Assembly: GCF_036898095.1 (NCBI RefSeq)
Contig: NC_090750.1
Span: 86,152,893-86,216,892 of the forward strand
DNA length: 64,000 nt
Direction of reading: 5' to 3'
Source: Palaemon carinicauda
Lineage: Eukaryota; Arthropoda; Malacostraca; Decapoda; Palaemonidae
The notes beneath the pieces are model-generated. The model made no database searches. It was not told where the DNA came from and was given only the letters and a program-made list of their open reading frames with translations. This document shows positions 33,063-42,462 of the stretch, one piece after another (positions within the stretch are counted from its first letter, which is position 1; the number at the start of each line of letters is the position of its first letter). The position numbers and the translations under genes were made by a program.

Positions 33063-33763
33063 TATGATTTTTGAAATGGATAAAACTAATCCTAGATGCT
33101 TGAATATAGAATAAAGCATGGATTTATATCCCTTAATGGCTGACAAGGATAGTTCCTTTTCATAAAATACGAAACAAAAATATAATATCATTGTGATCGA
33201 AGGGAGGGGGAGGCCACCCACCGAAACACAAAGGAAAGACCCGTAAAGGCGGCATGCTCCCGCATCATACGTAATAACACAATATATAATGGCAGACGTA
33301 AATAATGACTAGAATAAATGATAACACGCAAAATGAGGACATTAGGGGGAAAAGAACATGGTGTAACTAAAATAAAAACTAAACCTTTCAAAATCGGGAA
33401 AATGCCGAAATGGAAAGGGCACAAAGCAAATAAACTCCAATAAGGCTTCCGAAATCAGAAAAATAATGATAAAAAAAAACAAAAAAAAAAGTGTTTGTCT
33501 CCCTGAAAAGAAGTCAAAAACATAAAGGCTGGCAGTAAAGGCTACCCACCGAAACCGCCAAGTAGCACAAGCACAGCGCAAACAATAAAAATAAAATACG
33601 ATCATGCCAAAACATTAAATTAGAAGTCCATAACATAAACAAGGGCTTACAAATAGTATAAGGAACTAAATGAAAGCCCGATAAACAAAGAGATCACGAG
33701 GAAGCGACACCAAAATGGCCGCGGGTAAACCCTTGAAAGGGAACCGGAACAAGCAGCGATAAG

Positions 33764-35422
33764 ATGAAAAATAAAAAAAAAACCCAACACGGTAAAAGAT
33801 TAAATGAGTGTCACTACCTAGTTTTGGGGTGTTTGAATGTGCGTGGATGTAGCACGATAGAGAGTAAAAGATGTGAGATTGGAAGTATGTTTAGAAGTAG
33901 AAGGATGGATGTATTGGCCTTGTGTGAGACAAAGATGAAAGGAAAGGGTGAAGTGATGTTTGGTGAAATGTCTGGTAGAGTGTCTGGGATTGAAAGGGGA
34001 AGAGCGAGAGAGGGTGTGGCTTTATTGCTGAGTGAATGGATGACAGGTAAAGTAGTGGAATGGAAGGAGATATCATCTAGGTTAATGTGGGTAAGGGTTA
34101 GGTTGGGTCGGGAATGTTGGGCGTTTGTCAGTGCGTATGGGCCAGGTAGTGAGAAAAGTGAAGAAGAGCGGAATGAGTTCTGGAATGAATTAACTAGGTG
34201 TGTAGAAGGACTGGGTAGAAGGAATTATGTAGTTGTTATGGGTGACTTAAATGCTAGAGTGGGCGCTGGAGAGGTAGAAGGTGTCATTGGGAAGTATGGC
34301 GTACCAGGTGAAAATGAGAGTGGTGAGAGACTGGTAGATATGTGTGTTGAACAAGAGATGGTAATAAGTGCTAGCTTTTTTAAAAAGAAAGATAAAAATA
34401 AGTATACATGGGTAAGAGTGGCAAATGGAAGAGTAGTAGAAAGGGCATTAATGGTTTATGTGTTGATAACTAAAAGAATGTTTGGAAGATTGAAAGACGT
34501 GCACGTGTTTATGGGTATGGCTAACGGTATGTCAGATCATTTTTTGGTGGAAGGAAAATTAGTTGTAGCAAAAGAGTGGGGGAATAGAGTAGGTGGATGT
34601 AAAAGGGAGCTAGTGAGGGTTGAAGAGCTAATAAAACCGGGGGTAAAAAGTAAATATCAGGAAAGGTTGAAAATGGCATATGACGAGGTGAGAGTAAGAG
34701 AAACTGGTAATTTAGAGGAGGAGTGGAAGTTAGCAAAAGAAAATTTTGTTGGGATTGCAAGTGATGTATGTGGCAAGAAGGTTGTTGGAGGCAGCATGAG
34801 GAAGGGCAGTGAATGGTGGAATGAAGGAGTGAAGGTAAAAGTGGAAGAGAAAAAGAGGGCTTTTGAAGAATGGCTGCAGAGTAATAGTATAGAGAAGTAT
34901 GAAAAATATAGAGAGAAAAAGGTGGAAGTAAAGCGCAAGGTACGTGAGGCAAAGAGGGCAGCTGACCTGAGGTGGGGTCAGGGACTGGGTCAGTCATATG
35001 AAGAGAATAAGAAGAAGTTTTGGAAAGAAGTGAAGAGAGTAAGGAAGGCCGGCGCAAGAATTGAAGAGACAGTGAAAGATGGAAATGGAAGGTTGTTAAA
35101 AGGAGAGGAGGCAAGGAAAAGGTGGGGGGAATATTTTGAAAGTTTGCTGAATGTTGAGGATGATAGGGAGGCAGATATAATTGCTGTTTCAGGTGTTGAG
35201 GTGCCAGTGATGGGAGATGAGAATGAGAGAGAGATTACAATAGAGGAAGTGAGGAGAGCACTAGATGAAACGAGAGTAGGAAAAGCATCTGGTATGGATG
35301 GTGTGAAAGCTGAGATGTTGAAGGAAGGGGGTGTGACTGTACTTGAATGGTTGGTGAGATTGTTTAATGTGTGTTTTGTGTTGTCAATGGTACCAGTAGA
35401 TTGGGTCTGTGCATGTATTGTA

Positions 35423-35458
<36 letters not shown>
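33764..35458 (+). pseudogene. Family-B APE endonuclease plus truncated reverse transcriptase
   Basis: ATG at 33764. The APE-type endonuclease occupies about residues 17-265: LGCLNVRGC (Asn25), LALCETKMKG (Glu55), VSAYGPG (Tyr125), VVMGDLNARVG (Asp161, Asn163) and MSDHF (Asp258, His259). The Asp normally found in the IDYVLI-like motif is Val here (ALMVYVLI, about residue 230-235), so nuclease activity is doubtful. A Lys/Glu-rich linker follows, then RT motif 0 (TRVGKASGMDGVKAEML). At DWVCACIV the frame runs into poly(A), ending as Lys residues, so the catalytic palm is absent. Confidence 0.88.
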
Positions 35459-35477
35459 AAAAAAAAATAAAATAAAG

Positions 35478-35505
<28 letters not shown>
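35425..35505 (+). repeat. A-rich tract replacing the RT core
   Basis: About 80 bases, almost all A, with a few T and G. It sits exactly where the RT core and C-terminal ORF should be. It could be a genuine deletion/insertion or an assembly artefact. Confidence 0.9.
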
Positions 35506-35509
<4 letters not shown>

Positions 35510-35762
35510 CTGCTTCCTCCGGTGCCTTAGATGACCGCGGAGGTAGCAGCAGTAGGGGACTCAGCAGTATGAAGCTTCATCTGTGGTGGAAATGTGGGAG
35601 GTTGGGCTGTGGCACCCTAGCAGTACCAGCTGAACTCGGCTGAGTCCCTGGTTAGGCTGGAGGAACGTAGAGAGTAGAGGTCCCCTTTTTTGTTTTTGTT
35701 TCTTGTTGATGTCGGCTAACCCCCAAAATTGGGGGAAGTGCCTTTGGTATATGTATGTACTA

Positions 35763-37296
35763 CCTAGAAATCCCAAACAGACAAATATAATACTCAACTT
35801 GGGAGCAGGGATCTCTAAAACGTCGGACATCTTCAAAAACGCAAAACAACACAGAGCAAAGCAAAACACATCTGACCAACGCTGGTGCTGTGGAGAAATG
35901 AAGTAAGGGGGTGGGGAGGTGTAAGGGTGGGGAAGGATAGTCGTAGTAGGAGGCAGCAGACGGGTGTAGGACGGCACCTCGTTGTTCCGGGGGATGTTGA
36001 TAAGGGAGAGGTCTAATTGGTGAGGGACCTATGGTCATGGTTCAATCACGCCCCAGTTTTCTATACCGACACTCAAAGAGTGAGCGAGCTAGGTTTATTC
36101 CTGGCATTCCATGCATCCTTTTTTCTCTGGTATATTCAGCAATAACTAGGCCTTAGAAATGGTGCTAGAGGAGGACTTCACGGAGCGACATAGGTCGAGC
36201 CCAGAAATATATCATACAAATTAATTGTAGTCATTAATACATTTCCAGATTTGCATCAATCAAAATAAACACTCCATTGTCTATGATACAGGTATTAGTA
36301 GACTGTCTTTTGGAAACTATGATAGATTATCCAGGGAACTGCAAAAACCTTTAATTTTTTTTTAAATACAGTGGATAGTTTCTATGCAGTCAGATGTAGC
36401 ATGTATGGGTTTGGATAAATCACCTTCAAACTTGGTTATCTGAGAATAAAGGTTTGTTACAGCAACATTTTTGGACATTCCAGTAACTTGGCTAGTAAGC
36501 GAGTATTGTACTAAAACTTATTTTCCTCAGCCGTTATAAGAATCAAATGGCAGTTGTTCTGTTAATTTGAAAAATTAACAACCAGATTGTTTCATTACTT
36601 TTGAAAGAAAGGAAAATGGGAAAATTTTATATAAATATTTTGGGGTAAACGTCAATAAACCGAGTTTCTGGAGAAGAACCAATATGAACATCAGGTGAAT
36701 ATAGAGATAAAACATTTTATTATCAAAATTCTTATTCACACAGTTGCAAAAACAATTAATTTTACATTGCTCAAAAGAAAACTGAATACCTGTAAACATT
36801 ACACTAAGCCCTCAAAAACCCAGATTTGTGGTCTTTTCTTATTCTTATTTAAGCTAATCAGATACATATCTCCCCAACAGCAGTACAAAACCAAGATACA
36901 GTACACCAAACACTTATGAATATAATATAGTAAATAAAAACAAACGGCATAAAATTCCCACTTATTCTGTAGCATTTTTTATATTTTGACGTATCAAAAA
37001 CTTAATTAAATAACTGTAAGAAAGTTCAAAAAAAGAATGGGACTGATAACCATACTTCATGGATAAATATAAGTGTCTTACTTGAATGCTGGGTACTAAA
37101 GTGACATGATGCAAATTATCCCCTTTTTATTAATAGGCATTTCAACCTGGTATAATTCAAATAAATAATATTAAATGGATAAAATGGGACTATAGTATAT
37201 TATTTTGTTGCATGACAATATACTGTATATGAAATAAAAAAGTTAATAACTCATATAGTTCACAATAATAACTTGAAAATAATTCTTATATCTTAC
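35763..37296 (-). other. FBXO21 intron
   Basis: No coding sequence recognised. 36640-36720 carries an inverted copy of the repeat edge that reads CCTGATGTTCATAT. The rest is AT-rich. Confidence 0.5.
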
Positions 37297-37487
37297 CCAG
37301 GTATCTTCCAGCTCATAACAAAATGAGAAGGATAGTTGACTGGTTCCAAAAGAATACCAAGGCGGTGACATACAGCTGTGTAAATTATACTGAGAGTGAT
37401 AGGGATTCCCTTTTTTGATTTCAGTACTTCATTGATGAGTGAATTTTTCAAGTTATAATAATCACCATTGTTGCCACACAGTTTCCC
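37297..37487 (-). CDS. FBXO21: FBXO21 exon, transglutaminase-like core
   Basis: Acceptor GTCTTTCAG before 37487 in phase 0; donor CCTGG|GTAAGA after 37297 leaving GG of Gly. The peptide begins GKLCGNNGDYYNLKNSLINE, continues VLKSKKGIPITLSIIYTAVC, then HRLGILLEPVNYPSHFVMSW. NSxINEVLxxKxGIPIxLSxIY and LEPVNFPSHF are the hallmark core of the transglutaminase-like (SirB1/Transglut_core2) domain in FBXO21. The family's usual Cys, in many transglutaminase folds, is not obvious, in line with a non-catalytic fold. E2 lies in the next intron upstream. Confidence 0.94.
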
Positions 37488-38142
37488 CTGAAAGACAACG
37501 TAGACATGAGAGACCAATTCTTACAAAAAAACTGCAGGGGACTTATGTTATTCTACAATGCTAAGCAACCTGTCTTTTCAGATTTGTTTAAAACTTCAAT
37601 GGAGTATCTAAGCCTCTATTGGTGGAAGCTCTATAGAAGATTAAGGGTCAAATTTACTTGTTAAGCACCTTATCATGACCAAATAACATTATAGTCAATC
37701 TTTGGTTTATCCCTAAAACAATATTCAGCTCTCAGAGCAAGAGGAAAAAAGTTTTGTTATAAAAATTTACATGACTTAGAAAACTATGTACTATAAACAG
37801 CTTATTCAAAACAATCCAAAGCATTTTCAAATATGTGCAGTACTGTAAATCTAAAAGAATAATCATATTCAAGTAAAAAGCCTAAAATCTAGAGGAATTC
37901 ACAATCCTGGGTTGGGTTTCTTTTCTTATGGGTACAAGAAAAATTTTCTTTACTTTTATCGTTTTCCTATTTTTAAAAATTCTGTTAAGTAGGTTTATCA
38001 TACAGACAAGATTGGTTGGTGGATAATCAGAAAATATCTTTATTTTTACTTAAATCTGTTGCTTGTTCCCATCAATAAAATAAAGAATGAGAAAGGAGTT
38101 GAACCCAAACATTCGGTCTGCCTGTGGGCATACAAATATAAC
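37488..38142 (-). other. FBXO21 intron
   Basis: AT-rich; nothing recognised. Confidence 0.5.
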
Positions 38143-38382
38143 AAATTTTAAAAGTATTTTGTATTTTTCCTTGCTATACAAACCTGCATCATTTACAATA
38201 GGGAAAATGTTTTCAAAGGAGCTGGAACGGCTGTTGAATTCATTAACAAAGTAGTGAACACAAGCAAATAGGCCTTCCCCAACCTTTAGAAGTTAACTTT
38301 TTACATTCAGCTAAGGATTGAGAGGGGTGCTCAATGTGGAAAATTTAACTTTAAAGGACTCAGGTTTGTATATGTAGGAAAA

Positions 38383-38582
38383 ATGTTATTTTCATTAGTA
38401 AAATAAATTTTTGAATATACTTACCCGATAATCATGTAGCTGTCAACTCCGTTGCCCGACAGAATTCTACGGAAGGGATACGCCAGCGATCGCTATACAA
38501 GAGGGGGGTGTACTCACCAGCGCCACCTGTGGCCAGGTACTGCAGTACTTCTTGTTGACACCACCTCAATTTTTCCTCGGTC
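38383..38582 (-). repeat. E2 3' (window-left) inverted terminal repeat
   Basis: Starts ATGTTATTTTCATTAG, then CTTACCCGATAATCATGTAG and GCCAGCGATCGCTATACAAG. It matches the reverse complement of 45065-45230, diverging only in the outermost ~40 bp, as in DIRS ends of unequal edge. Confidence 0.92.
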
Positions 38583-38621
38583 CACTGGTTCTCTATGGGG
38601 AGGAAGGGTGGGTCAATTAAA

Positions 38622-38712
38622 TCATGATTATCGGGTAAGTATATTCAAAAATTTATTTTACTAATGAAAATAACATTTTTCAATATTAATCTTACCCGAT
38701 AATCATATAGCT
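38622..38712 (-). repeat. E2 internal complementary region
   Basis: ATCATGATTATCGGGTAAGT...AATGAAAATAACAT is complementary to the left outer edge, immediately joined to TTTTCAATATTAATCTTACC, complementary to the right outer edge. Its centre spells the junction expected in a circular intermediate. Confidence 0.9.
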
Positions 38713-39109
38713 GATTCACACCCAGGGAGGTGGGTGAAAACCAGTGTACATGTATATCAAGAAGCTAAGTATCCCGTATTTCATATTATCAGTTATTCAA
38801 AATAACAATGAAATTATAAGTACCTGGTAAGGAAGTCGACTTGAACCATTACTCTGCCTTTAATAAGTTCGTCTTCCTTACTGAGCGCAGCGTTCCTCTT
38901 AGGAGGCTGAACAACTCTAAGGTGCTGAAGTATCAAGGGCTGCAACCCATACTAAAGGACCTCTACACAACCTCTAACCTAGGCGCTTCTCAAGAACGAA
39001 TTGACCACCCGCCAAATCAACTAGGATGCGGAAGGCTTCTTAGCCTACCGTAACAACCCAAAAACAACAATAAAAGCATTCAAGAGAAAGGTTAAAAAAG
39101 GTTATGGGA

Positions 39110-40303
39110 TTAAGGGAATGTAGTGGCTGAGCCCTCACCTACTACTGCACTCGCTGCTACGAATGGTCCCAGGGTGTAGCAGTTCTCGTAAAGAGACTGG
39201 ACATCTTTGAGATAAAATGATGCAAACACTGACTTGCTCCTCCAATAGGTTGCATCCATAATACTCTGCAGAGAACGGTTCTGTTTGAAGGCCATCGAAG
39301 TAGCTACAGCTCTCACTTCGTGGGTCCTTACCTTCAGTAAAGCAAGGTCTTCATCCTTCATGTGAGAATGAGCTTCTCTAATCAGAAGCCTTATGTAATA
39401 CGAAACTGCGTTTTTGGACATAGGCATCGAAGGTTTCTTGATGGCACACCATAAGGCTTCTGATTGTCCTCGTATAGGTTTTGACCTTTTAAGATAATAC
39501 TTTAGAGCTCTGACAGGGCAAAGAACTCTCTCTAGCTCGTTACCCACCATGTTGGAGAGGCTAGGAATTTCGAACGATCTAGGCCAAGGACGTGAAGGAA
39601 GTTCATTTTTTGCCAAAAAACCGAGCTGTAAGGAACATGTTGCTGTTTCGGATGTGAATCCTATGTTCCTGCTGAAGGCGTGAACCTCACTAACTCTTTT
39701 GGCTGTTGCAAGGCAGACGAGGAAAAGAGTTTTGAGAGTAAGGTCTTTGAAAGAGGCTGACTGGAGAGGTTCAAATCTAGGAGACATCAGGAACCTTAAG
39801 ACTACGTCTAGATTCCAGCCTGGAGTGGACAAGCGACGTTCTTTAGAGGTCTCGAAAGACTTAAGGATGTCCTGTAGATCCTTGTTGGAAGAAAGATCCA
39901 AGCCTCTGTGGCGGAAAACTGATGCCAACATACTTCTGTACCCTTTGATCGTAGGAGCCGAAAGAGATCTAACATTCCTAAGATGTAACAGGAAGTCAGC
40001 AACTTGGGTTACAGAGGTATTGGTAGAGGAAACTGCATTGGCTCTGCACCAGCTTCGGAAGACTTCCCACTTGGATTGATAGACTCTACGAGTGGAAATC
40101 CTCCTTGCTCTGGCAATCGCTCTGGCTGCCTCCTTCGAAAAGCCTCTAGCTCTAGAGAGTCTTTCGATAGTCTGAAGGCAGTCAGACGAAGAGCGTGGAG
40201 GCTTGGGTGTACCTTCTTTACGTGAGGTTGACGTAGAAGGTCCACTCTTAGAGGGAGAGTCCTGGGAACGTCGACCAGCCATTGCAGTACCTCTGTGAAC
40301 CAT
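39110..40303 (-). CDS. E2 tyrosine recombinase (ORF3)
   Basis: The enzyme that would insert the circular DNA copy in place of an integrase. The frame is open from 42013 to the TAA at 39110-39112, but its upstream two-thirds only shadows ORF2; an ATG at 40303 is the likely start, giving about 397 aa. The N-terminal core-binding domain (ISTRRVYQSKWEVFRSW, TIKGYRSMLASVFRHRGL) is followed by the catalytic domain: Arg in ATAKRVSEVHAF, HEVR (His and second Arg), Trp in DATYWRSKS and the nucleophile candidate Tyr in ASFYLKDVQ. All residues are present, so it could be active. It overlaps ORF2 by about 295 bp; translation could be by a spliced or restarted message, which is unknown. Confidence 0.9.
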   Translation of the reverse strand: MVHRGTAMAGRRSQDSPSKSGPSTSTSRKEGTPKPPRSSSDCLQTIERLSRARGFSKEAARAIARARRISTRRVYQSKWEVFRSWCRANAVSSTNTSVTQVADFLLHLRNVRSLSAPTIKGYRSMLASVFRHRGLDLSSNKDLQDILKSFETSKERRLSTPGWNLDVVLRFLMSPRFEPLQSASFKDLTLKTLFLVCLATAKRVSEVHAFSRNIGFTSETATCSLQLGFLAKNELPSRPWPRSFEIPSLSNMVGNELERVLCPVRALKYYLKRSKPIRGQSEALWCAIKKPSMPMSKNAVSYYIRLLIREAHSHMKDEDLALLKVRTHEVRAVATSMAFKQNRSLQSIMDATYWRSKSVFASFYLKDVQSLYENCYTLGPFVAASAVVGEGSATTFP

Positions 40304-42462
40304 TCTCTTCCAGGCCAAAGGGGAGCAACCAACGTCAGCCGTGTCCCTTCGTGGGAGACGAACTTCTGGATAACTCTGTTGATGATCTTGAACGGCGGGA
40401 ATGCATAAAGATCGAGATGGGACCAATCCAGCAGAAAAGCATCCACGTGAACTGCTGCCGGGTCTGGAATTGGGGAACAGTACAATGGGAGCCTCTTGGT
40501 CATGGAGGTGGCGAACAGATCTATCGTTGGCTGACCCCACAAGGTCCAAAGTCTGTTGCACACGTCCTTGTGAAGGGTCCATTCTGTGGGGATGACCTGA
40601 CCCTTCCTGCTGAGGCGATCTGCCGAGACATTCATATTGCCCTGAATGAATCTCGTTACCAGCTTGAGGTTTAGACTTCTTGACCAAATGAGGAGGTCCC
40701 TTGCGATCTCGTATAGCTTCTTCGAATGAGTCCCTCCCTGCTTGGAGATGTATGCCAAGGCTGTGGTGTTGTCGGAGTTCACCTCCACCACCTTGTTTAG
40801 CAGGAGGGACTTGAAGTTCATTAAGGCCAGATGTACTGCCAACAACTCCTTGCAATTGATGTGAAGCGTTTCCTGTTCCTTGTTCCATGTCCCCGAGCAT
40901 TCCTGTCCGTCCAAGGTCGCGCCCCAGCCCGAGTCTGATGCGTCCGAATAGAGATGAAGATTGGGGGTCTGAACAGCTAACAAGAGACCCTCCTTGAGAA
41001 GGATGTTGCTCTTCCACCACATGAGAGTAGTCTTCATCTCTTTGGTAACAGGAATAGAGACCGCTTCGAGCGTCAAATCCTTGTCCCAGTGAGCTGCTAG
41101 ATGGAATTGAAGGGGGCGGAGGTGGAGTCTCCCTAACTCGGTGAACAGGGCTAACGATGACAGGGTCCCTGTTAGACTCATCCACTGTCTCACCGAGCAT
41201 CTGTTCCTCTTCAGCATGCTCAGAATGCACTCTAGGGCTTGGTTGATTCTTGGGGCCGACGGAAAAGCCCGAAAAGCTTGACTCCGAATCTCCATTCCCA
41301 GGTAAACGATGGTTTGGGAAGGAATAAGCTGGGACTTTTCTAAGTTGACCAAAAGACCCAGTTCCTTGGTCAAGTCCAAAGTCCAATTGAGACTCTCCAG
41401 ACAGCGACGACTTGTGGGGGCTCTTAACAGCCAGTCGTCTAAATAAAGGGAGGCTCTGATGTCCGCCAAGTGGAGGAATTTCGCAAGATTCCTCATCAGT
41501 CGCGTGAACACCATAGGTGCCGTGCTTAGGCCAAAACACAGGGCTTGGAATTGGTATACAACCTCTCCAAAAACGAATCTCAGAAAAGGTTGGGAGTCTG
41601 GATGAATGGGGACGTGAAAGTAAGCGTCTTTCAGATCCAGCGAGACCATCCAGTCCTCCTGCCTGACCGCTGCTAGGACCGACTTCGTCGTCTCCATAGT
41701 GAACGTCTGCTTGGTGACATAAGCATTGAGCGCACTGACGTCCAGCACCGGTCTCCAACCTCCTGTCTTCTTGGCCACCAGAAAGAGACGGTTGTAGAAG
41801 CCCGGGGATTGATGATCCCGGACTATCACCACTGCCTCCTTCTGTAACAGAAGCGACACCTCCTGATGTAACGCTAGCCTCTTGTCCTTTTCCTTGTAGT
41901 TGGGAGAGAGGTTGATGGGAGAAGTGGTCAGAGGGGGATTGCGGCAGAATGGTATCTTGTAACCCTCCCTTAGCCACTTGACAGACTGGGCGTCTGCACC
42001 TCTTCTTTCCCAAGCTTGCCAGAAGATCTTGAGTCTGGCTCCTACAGCTGTCTGGAGAGGAGGAGAGTCAGTGTTTGCCTTTCGAAGACTTGATACCTTT
42101 CTTGGACCTGCCCCTGTGACCGTCTGGACGGGTACTTCCTCGGCTGGGGGCTCTGCCACGAAAGGGCGGAATAAATCTAGTAGCAGGAGTATCAGCCACT
42201 GGGGTGCAGTAAGTTCTAGGAACTGAAGGAGCAATCTTAGCCTTCCGTGCTGAAGAGGCCACAAGATCATGAGTGTCCTTCTGAATGAGAGCCGCAGACA
42301 ATTCCTTGATAAGATCCTCAGGAAACAGGAACTTAGAAAGAGGAGCAAAAAGTAACTGCGACCTTTGGCAAGAGGTGATACCAGTGGAAAGGAAGGAGCA
42401 AAGCTGTTCCCTTTTCTTGAGGACTCCCGATACAAACATAGAGGCAAGTTCGCCGGAACCAT
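40009..42462 (-). CDS. E2 reverse transcriptase / RNase H / methylase-like polyprotein (ORF2)
   Basis: 817 codons from an ATG at 42462. Residues 1-131 overlap the ORF1 frame and may be untranslated. RT at about 200-400: GFYNRLFLVAKKTGGWRPVL, VSLDLKDAYFHVPI (first catalytic Asp), FGLSTAPMVFTRL and SLYLDDWLL (catalytic Asp pair, 342-343). RNase H at about 503-620 with Asp507 (YSDASDSGWGA), Glu539 (CKELLAVHLAL), Asp564 (VNSDNTTALA) and Asp615 (SADRLSRKG). A DAM-like methylase domain typical of DIRS elements is at about 640-725: PTIDLFATS and DLYAFPPFKIIN. All key residues are present, with no stop or frameshift. E1 and E3 carry broken versions. Confidence 0.92.
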   Translation of the reverse strand: MVPANLPLCLYRESSRKGNSFAPSFPLVSPLAKGRSYFLLLFLSSCFLRILSRNCLRLSFRRTLMILWPLQHGRLRLLLQFLELTAPQWLILLLLDLFRPFVAEPPAEEVPVQTVTGAGPRKVSSLRKANTDSPPLQTAVGARLKIFWQAWERRGADAQSVKWLREGYKIPFCRNPPLTTSPINLSPNYKEKDKRLALHQEVSLLLQKEAVVIVRDHQSPGFYNRLFLVAKKTGGWRPVLDVSALNAYVTKQTFTMETTKSVLAAVRQEDWMVSLDLKDAYFHVPIHPDSQPFLRFVFGEVVYQFQALCFGLSTAPMVFTRLMRNLAKFLHLADIRASLYLDDWLLRAPTSRRCLESLNWTLDLTKELGLLVNLEKSQLIPSQTIVYLGMEIRSQAFRAFPSAPRINQALECILSMLKRNRCSVRQWMSLTGTLSSLALFTELGRLHLRPLQFHLAAHWDKDLTLEAVSIPVTKEMKTTLMWWKSNILLKEGLLLAVQTPNLHLYSDASDSGWGATLDGQECSGTWNKEQETLHINCKELLAVHLALMNFKSLLLNKVVEVNSDNTTALAYISKQGGTHSKKLYEIARDLLIWSRSLNLKLVTRFIQGNMNVSADRLSRKGQVIPTEWTLHKDVCNRLWTLWGQPTIDLFATSMTKRLPLYCSPIPDPAAVHVDAFLLDWSHLDLYAFPPFKIINRVIQKFVSHEGTRLTLVAPLWPGREWFTEVLQWLVDVPRTLPLRVDLLRQPHVKKVHPSLHALRLTAFRLSKDSLELEAFRRRQPERLPEQGGFPLVESINPSGKSSEAGAEPMQFPLPIPL

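Larger units (their letters stand above)
33190..35762 (+). mobile_element. Family-B non-LTR element, + strand copy with internal deletion
   Basis: Probable 5' UTR from about 33190 (two CACCCACCGAAAC / CTACCCACCGAAACC blocks and GGCCGCGGGTAAACCC), then the endonuclease and start of RT. An A-rich tract (35425-35505) replaces the RT core. The 3' UTR resumes at CCTGCTGCTTCCTCC (35506) and ends TATATGTATGTAC near 35762. It faces the copy at 30605-32422. The 5' UTR assignment is inference from position and GC-rich texture. Confidence 0.8.

Noticed and set aside
33188..33605. Hydrophobic - strand open frames near 33.2-33.6 kb
   Set aside because: T-rich antisense of the LINE 5' region; no family resemblance.
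34521..35114. 197-codon - strand open frame
   Set aside because: Antisense shadow of the purine-rich LINE endonuclease/linker ORF.
30605..35762. Twin-priming origin (5' inversion of a single LINE)
   Set aside because: Geometry fits at first sight, but the + part has its own 3' UTR and tail and a separate 3' fragment lies between; two insertions are simpler.
40304..42013. N-terminal two-thirds of the open frame that ends in the E2 recombinase
   Set aside because: Begins at a TTG, has no family resemblance, and lies opposite in frame to the conserved RT/RNase H coding; treated as an overlap shadow.
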